Source: Korobacter sp036501185
GTDB lineage: Bacteria > Acidobacteriota > Terriglobia > Terriglobales > Acidobacteriaceae
Direction: 5' to 3'
Length of the DNA: 64,000 nucleotides
NCBI GenBank assembly: GCA_036501185.1
Contig: DASYAU010000130.1
Location: forward strand, 1-64,000
The notes beneath the pieces are model-generated. The model was not told the DNA's origin and searched no databases. It saw nothing but the letters and a program-made list of their open reading frames with translations. Every line of letters begins with the position of its first letter. Position 1 is the stretch's first letter. Position numbers and translations under genes: made by a program. Below are positions 59,870-64,000 of the stretch, in pieces.

Positions 59870-62083
59870 TTGCGCCACCTGCTCTTATTCTGCTTCGTGC
59901 TTTTCCCGGCGGCCCTCATCGCCGGCGATCTCACCGTCCGCGTGCTCGACCCCGATCAACGCCCCGTCGACCGCGCCCACGTCGCCATATATTCCGAGCA
60001 TGCCTCGGCGGTGCGGCTTACTGGCGCTGACGGAATCGCCCGCTTTGCGCAACTCGCGGATGGCGTCGCGCGCGTGGAGGTACTTGCTCCAGGTTTCGCA
60101 GCTTCGGAACAAAGCGTCACGCTTCCAGAAGGCAACGCGGTCACGGTATCGCTCTCGGTGGCGAAAACGAGCCAAACAGTGGTTGTTTCGGCCGACTCGA
60201 CGCCGGTGACAGAAGCCGATTCCGGCGCCGCGGTCTCCGGTCTCGACGCGACGCAGCTCAACTTGAAGCAGCCTACCGCCGTCAGCGATGCTCTGCGCTT
60301 CATGCCTGGCGTGCTGGTTACCTCGACTGGCCAGCGCGGAACATTGACGACCGTGGACGTACGCGGCGGAGAATCGCGCTACAACCACGTGATCATCGAC
60401 GGCGTTCCAGTGAACGAGCCCGGTGGCGAGTTCGACTTCGGTGTAGTCCCGACCGCACAACTCGATCGCATCGAGGTGGTCCGCGGTTCTGACAGCGCTG
60501 TTTACGGTTCTGACGCCATGAGCAGCGTGGTGCAAATGTGGAGCGCGAACGGAAGCACGCGCGTTCCCGAACTCCAGTTCGGCGCCGACGGCGGCAATTT
60601 CACCACTGCTCACGGTTTCGCTTCTTTGGCCGGAGCCTGGCAACGCCTCGACTACGATCTCTTCGGCGAAGAGTTCAACACCAATGGGCAGGGAATCAAC
60701 AACAACTACTCGAACGGGCTCGAAGGCCTGAACATCGGTTACCGCTTCGATCCGCGTGTGCAACTGCGTTTTCGCATGCGGCACGCCAACAGCTTCACGG
60801 GAATTTCCAACGAATGGTGGTTCAATGGCTCGGCGCTTCTCGCGCCGGATAGCGATCAGTATGCGCGCCAGACGAACTTACTTGCCGATCTCGATTTGAC
60901 CATCGCCGGCCCTGGCGCCTGGCAACACCACCTCAGCGGCTTTGAGTACAACCACGATCGCCATAACGTCGATTCTTATGTTGATCCCGGCCGTCCGGCG
61001 ATCGACGACCAGCCATTTGACTCCATCGCTCTTTACAACCGCGCCGGCGTCGATTGGCAATCCGACTATGCGCCGCATTCCTGGACGCGTACTTCCATCG
61101 GGTATCACTTCGAAAAAGAAAATGGCAACATCGACGATAACTCCGCCTTTTTAAGTTTTCCGGAGACGAGCCTCACCATCGGCGAACGCAACAACCAGGC
61201 CATATTCGGACAGCAGATGCTGCTCTGGAAGCGCTTCAGCCTGTTGGCTGGATTGCGCTGGGAGCACAACGCCAGCTTTGGCGATAAAGCCATCCCGCGC
61301 GCTGCGCTCAGCTTTCTTGCTTTCAAGGGAAACAATTTCTTCAGCGGGACTCGTTTTCGCGGTGCTTACAGCACTGGAATCGTAGAGCCCAGCTTCGAAG
61401 AGACATTCGGAATCACCGGCACTTTCCTCACGCTGCCCAACCCCGGCTTGAGGCCCGAACAGGCGCGCTCGTTCGAAGCAGGCGTCGAGCAGGGCTTCTG
61501 GAACGATCGCGTCTCGCTCTACGCGGCCTATTACAACAGCATCTATCGCGACCAGATCCAGTACTTCTTCGACCAGAACACCTTCGAAGCGCAATATCGC
61601 AACATCAATCGCGCACTCGCGCACGGCGCCGAAGCCGATTTGCGCGCGCGTTTGACCAAAGATATTTCCGCCACCGCCAACTACACGTACACCTCATCGC
61701 AGATTCTCGATTCGCTGCCTTGTTCGTCGGCTGCCGGATGTGATCCTTCTTTGTTCGCTGCCGGGGCGCCGTTACTGCATCGGCCCCGCCACTTCGGCAA
61801 CGTACTGCTCACGTATTCAAAGCCGCGATGGGGAGCACAGTTGGGTGGCGTTGCCGTGGGACGACGTGCCGATGATGATTTCAGCGAAGCGCCATTTCCC
61901 ATCCGCTACGCCGCCGGCTACGCGCGTTTGGACGCCTCTGGCTACTACGAGATCCAGCGCCACGTAACCGCTTACGTGAATGTCGAGAATTTATTGAACA
62001 AGTATTACAACGAGGTCGTCGGATACCCTGCGCTCGGCTTCAACTTCCGTGCGGGGTTACGCTTTACGCTGGGAGGAGAGTAA
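59870..62083 (+). CDS. btuB: TonB-dependent cobalamin receptor
   Basis: An outer-membrane beta-barrel of 737 aa that imports cobalamin with TonB energy. A signal peptide (about 1-18, LLLFCFVLFPAALIAG) is followed by a carboxypeptidase-like beta domain (about 20-95) and a plug domain with VRGGESRYNHVIIDGVPVNEPGG and RIEVVRGSDSAVYGSDAMSSVV. The barrel ends FNFRAGLRFTLGGE with a terminal aromatic pattern. The start is TTG 59870 directly after an AGGAGGAGCG site. The riboswitch supports a vitamin B12 or related corrinoid substrate. No btuCDF lies nearby. Confidence 0.9.
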   Translation: MRHLLLFCFVLFPAALIAGDLTVRVLDPDQRPVDRAHVAIYSEHASAVRLTGADGIARFAQLADGVARVEVLAPGFAASEQSVTLPEGNAVTVSLSVAKTSQTVVVSADSTPVTEADSGAAVSGLDATQLNLKQPTAVSDALRFMPGVLVTSTGQRGTLTTVDVRGGESRYNHVIIDGVPVNEPGGEFDFGVVPTAQLDRIEVVRGSDSAVYGSDAMSSVVQMWSANGSTRVPELQFGADGGNFTTAHGFASLAGAWQRLDYDLFGEEFNTNGQGINNNYSNGLEGLNIGYRFDPRVQLRFRMRHANSFTGISNEWWFNGSALLAPDSDQYARQTNLLADLDLTIAGPGAWQHHLSGFEYNHDRHNVDSYVDPGRPAIDDQPFDSIALYNRAGVDWQSDYAPHSWTRTSIGYHFEKENGNIDDNSAFLSFPETSLTIGERNNQAIFGQQMLLWKRFSLLAGLRWEHNASFGDKAIPRAALSFLAFKGNNFFSGTRFRGAYSTGIVEPSFEETFGITGTFLTLPNPGLRPEQARSFEAGVEQGFWNDRVSLYAAYYNSIYRDQIQYFFDQNTFEAQYRNINRALAHGAEADLRARLTKDISATANYTYTSSQILDSLPCSSAAGCDPSLFAAGAPLLHRPRHFGNVLLTYSKPRWGAQLGGVAVGRRADDDFSEAPFPIRYAAGYARLDASGYYEIQRHVTAYVNVENLLNKYYNEVVGYPALGFNFRAGLRFTLGGE

Positions 62084-62749
62084 TCAGTCGGCGCTATTGA
62101 CGTACTGCATAGCCAGGTACTTCTCGCGGATCGCGCGCAGCTTATCCACGTTCTCGCAGCTCAACGGTTCCTGCCGCCCGAGCATATGCGCCACCAGGCA
62201 TATCTTCGCGAAGTGCTCCACCGTCTCCATGTGCATGTACGCGCGCAGCACATCTTCGCCAAAGGTAACCGCCCCGTGGTTTGCCATCAGAATCGCTTCA
62301 TGGTGCGGGATCAGCGGCTCCAGCGCGTTCAGCAATTCCGGTGTTCCCGGAGTGCCATAGGTGGCCAGCGGGACGGATCCGAGAGCCACAACAATTTCTG
62401 ACACCAGGGCGCGATCGAGCGCCAACCCCGCAGATGCGAATCCCGTTGCCGTCGGTGGATGCGCGTGTACCACGCCGCGAATTTCCGGTCGCAGGCGATA
62501 GATCAGCAGGTGCATCTGGATCTCGCTCGACACGGCGCGCTTGCCGTCGAGCTTGCGCCCAAGACGATCCACCAGCACCAGGTCGTCGGGCTCCATCATC
62601 CCTTTGCTTATACAAGTAGGCGTGGCAAGAATAGTGTCGGAGTCAATTCGGACGGAGATGTTGCCATCCATCGCGGCAACGTACCCCTTGGTGTGAAGCA
62701 AGCGCCCAAGCCTAACGATCTCTGCGCGTTGCGCTTCCAAACTCTTCAT
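62084..62749 (-). CDS. class II aldolase/adducin-family protein
   Basis: A 221-aa zinc-dependent enzyme resembling L-fuculose/ribulose-phosphate aldolase or epimerase. Motifs: MDGNISVRID (N-terminal), VSSEIQMHLLIYRLRPEIRGVVHAHPPTATGFA with the metal ligands HAH, and LMANHGAVTFGEDVLRAYMHMETVEHFAKI. The substrate cannot be stated. ATG 62749 (after TTTGT) is preferred over the longer frame to 62770. It is convergent with btuB. Confidence 0.85.
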   Translation of the reverse strand: MKSLEAQRAEIVRLGRLLHTKGYVAAMDGNISVRIDSDTILATPTCISKGMMEPDDLVLVDRLGRKLDGKRAVSSEIQMHLLIYRLRPEIRGVVHAHPPTATGFASAGLALDRALVSEIVVALGSVPLATYGTPGTPELLNALEPLIPHHEAILMANHGAVTFGEDVLRAYMHMETVEHFAKICLVAHMLGRQEPLSCENVDKLRAIREKYLAMQYVNSAD

Positions 62750-62873
62750 ACAAATACTGCCCTCTGGCACCTAGGTGTAGGTAATGGTATATCACAACGA
62801 AAAGTGTCGAAAGGTTGCCGCTCACAATACCACGTGAGACGACTGGTTTACCCCCGGTTTTCCAGCAGCTCTC

Positions 62874-62879
62874 TATAAT
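62874..62879 (+). promoter_or_regulatory. TATAAT -10 immediately before queA
   Basis: A perfect TATAAT ends 6 nt before the GTG start at 62886, so the transcript would begin on or next to the start codon (leaderless). The -35 is weak. Confidence 0.5.
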
Positions 62880-62885
62880 CCGGAT

Positions 62886-63971
62886 GTGCGGGTTTCCCAC
62901 TTCGACTACCCACTGCCACCCGAGCTGATTGCGCAGCACCCGCTCGCCGATCGCTCCGCTACGCGCATGATGCACCTCCAGCGCGACGGAGTTCCGGAGT
63001 TTGAAGACCGCCAATTTCGCGAGTTCCCATCACTCCTGCGGCCCACAGACCTGGTGGTGTTCAACAATACCCGCGTGCTGCCGGCGCGATTATTTGGCCG
63101 CCGTAGCGGTCGCCGCTCCCAACCATTGAGCGCCCACAACCCCGCCAGCCGCGAGTTTCTGACCGGCAAAGTAGAGGTGCTGCTCACCAGGCAGTTATCC
63201 GCCGACCCGCCGACTTGGCAAGCTCTTGTGCGCCCCGGACGGAAGCTTGGGGTAGGCGAGAAAATCTTCTTCGGCGACGGCCCTGATCTCACCGCCGAGA
63301 TCCTCGACCGCGGCGAATTCGGAGAGCGCACCCTGCGCTTCACGGGCGAATTTTGGGAGACGGTAAATCGCATCGGTCACGTACCCCTGCCTCCGTATAT
63401 CGACCGTCCCGACGAGCCCCAGGATCGCGAACAATATCAAACCATCTTCGCCCGCGAGCCCGGCTCGGTTGCCGCGCCCACTGCCGGACTTCACTTCACG
63501 CAACCGGTGCTCGACGATCTCGCCCATCGCGGCATCGAGACCGCCGAAGTTACTCTCCACGTTGGACTCGGAACGTTCCAGCCGCTGCGCCACGAGAACG
63601 TCGAGGAGAATCACCTGCACCTCGAGCGCTACTTCATCTCGCGCGAGACCGCAGAAAAGCTGAACCGCGCACGACAAGAAAATCGTCGTGTGGTCGCGAT
63701 CGGAACCACCACCGTGCGCACGCTGGAATTCGCCGCCCAACCGTCATCCGAGTTTCGCGAGCAAAGTGGCGACGCCGATATCTTCATCTACCCAGGCTTC
63801 GAATTTCGCGTCGTCGGTGCCATGCTCACCAACTTCCATTTGCCAAAGTCCAGTTTGCTGATGCTGGTCAGCGCCTTTGCCGGAACCGAGCGCGTCTTGC
63901 GCGCGTATCATCATGCGGTCGAAAAACGTTACCGCTTTTTTTCCTACGGCGACTGCATGTTCGTCGAATAA
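62886..63971 (+). CDS. queA: S-adenosylmethionine:tRNA ribosyltransferase-isomerase
   Basis: Adds the ribosyl moiety of AdoMet to preQ1 at tRNA position 34, making epoxyqueuosine. The 361-aa protein begins (V)RVSHFDYPLPPELIAQHPLADR and has VFNNTRVLPARLFG, VLLTRQL, WQALVRPGRKL, GSVAAPTAGLHFT, and VEENHLHLERY, TNFHLPKSSLLMLVSAFAG. GTG 62886 is the start. A 14-nt gap leads to what may be the next gene. Confidence 0.94.
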   Translation: MRVSHFDYPLPPELIAQHPLADRSATRMMHLQRDGVPEFEDRQFREFPSLLRPTDLVVFNNTRVLPARLFGRRSGRRSQPLSAHNPASREFLTGKVEVLLTRQLSADPPTWQALVRPGRKLGVGEKIFFGDGPDLTAEILDRGEFGERTLRFTGEFWETVNRIGHVPLPPYIDRPDEPQDREQYQTIFAREPGSVAAPTAGLHFTQPVLDDLAHRGIETAEVTLHVGLGTFQPLRHENVEENHLHLERYFISRETAEKLNRARQENRRVVAIGTTTVRTLEFAAQPSSEFREQSGDADIFIYPGFEFRVVGAMLTNFHLPKSSLLMLVSAFAGTERVLRAYHHAVEKRYRFFSYGDCMFVE

Positions 63972-63983
63972 CGGAGCCACTGG

Positions 63984-64000
63984 ATGTCAGCGTCCGCACG
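63984..64000 (+). CDS. possible start of the next gene (partial)
   Basis: CGGAGCCACTGG precedes an ATG at 63984 that begins MSASA before the window ends. A gene start is plausible because of the ribosome site and the position right after queA, but only five codons are visible. Confidence 0.3.

Overview
The window looks like one contiguous piece of a bacterial chromosome from the Acidobacteriota (a Koribacter/Terriglobales-like soil lineage). This is an inference from protein character and gene content: GC-rich DNA, HAF-repeat secreted protein, kinase fused to a WD40-like/TolB-type sensor, tandem secreted amidohydrolases, DUF4097 and PDZ proteins behind an ECF sigma factor, and many M13/S12/S13 hydrolases. 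No phage, transposase, plasmid or CRISPR locus is visible. Gene order is dense, with many 1-4 nt start/stop overlaps and mostly chromosomal housekeeping content.

Layout. 1-7902: the end of an unknown gene, a Tat-exported glycosylasparaginase, MarC, GlpX fructose bisphosphatase, glutaryl-CoA dehydrogenase, a small conserved protein, a secreted serine hydrolase and a three-His-box desaturase. 8365-15594: a two-component pair, then the classical cluster ispE / tRNA-Gln / prs / rplY / pth / rpsF / rpsR / rplI, with a family of short palindromic repeats in four successive intergenic gaps. 15759-26072: membrane and exported proteins of unknown role, an FKBP isomerase, and an ECF sigma / anti-sigma / DUF4097 / PDZ envelope-stress-like operon. 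26122-34040: GAF-GAF-GGDEF cyclase, recG, selA, DUF488, cold-shock protein, acpS, and an MCE protein with five exact 34-residue repeats. 34207-43863: M13 peptidase, acyltransferase, a NatAB-type ABC exporter in an apparent operon with an XRE regulator and a membrane protein behind a 44-bp dyad, secreted proteins, fabF-acpP, a methyltransferase. 43928-49859: a Ser/Thr kinase split by a 20-bp tandem duplication, dtd, two amidohydrolases. 49864-52585: a methionine unit in which a Met/Cys-rich leader peptide and an intrinsic terminator precede metY-metX. 52582-64000: class II photolyase, folP, PBP4-like dacB, small proteins, lipoprotein cytochrome c, TPR protein, lipA, a cobalamin riboswitch with a BtuB-like TonB receptor, class II aldolase and queA.

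The strongest candidates for something new are: (1) the leader peptide-attenuator before metY-metX, with an overlapping promoter that predicts a leaderless leader transcript; (2) the self-regulated XRE-membrane protein-ABC exporter operon with its 18-bp inverted repeats; (3) the 20-bp tandem duplication that reversibly could split a receptor kinase; (4) the 5' half-duplication of tRNA-Gln; (5) two families of intergenic palindromic repeats; and (6) the 34-residue-repeat MCE protein. All calls are from reading the sequence; no database search was run.
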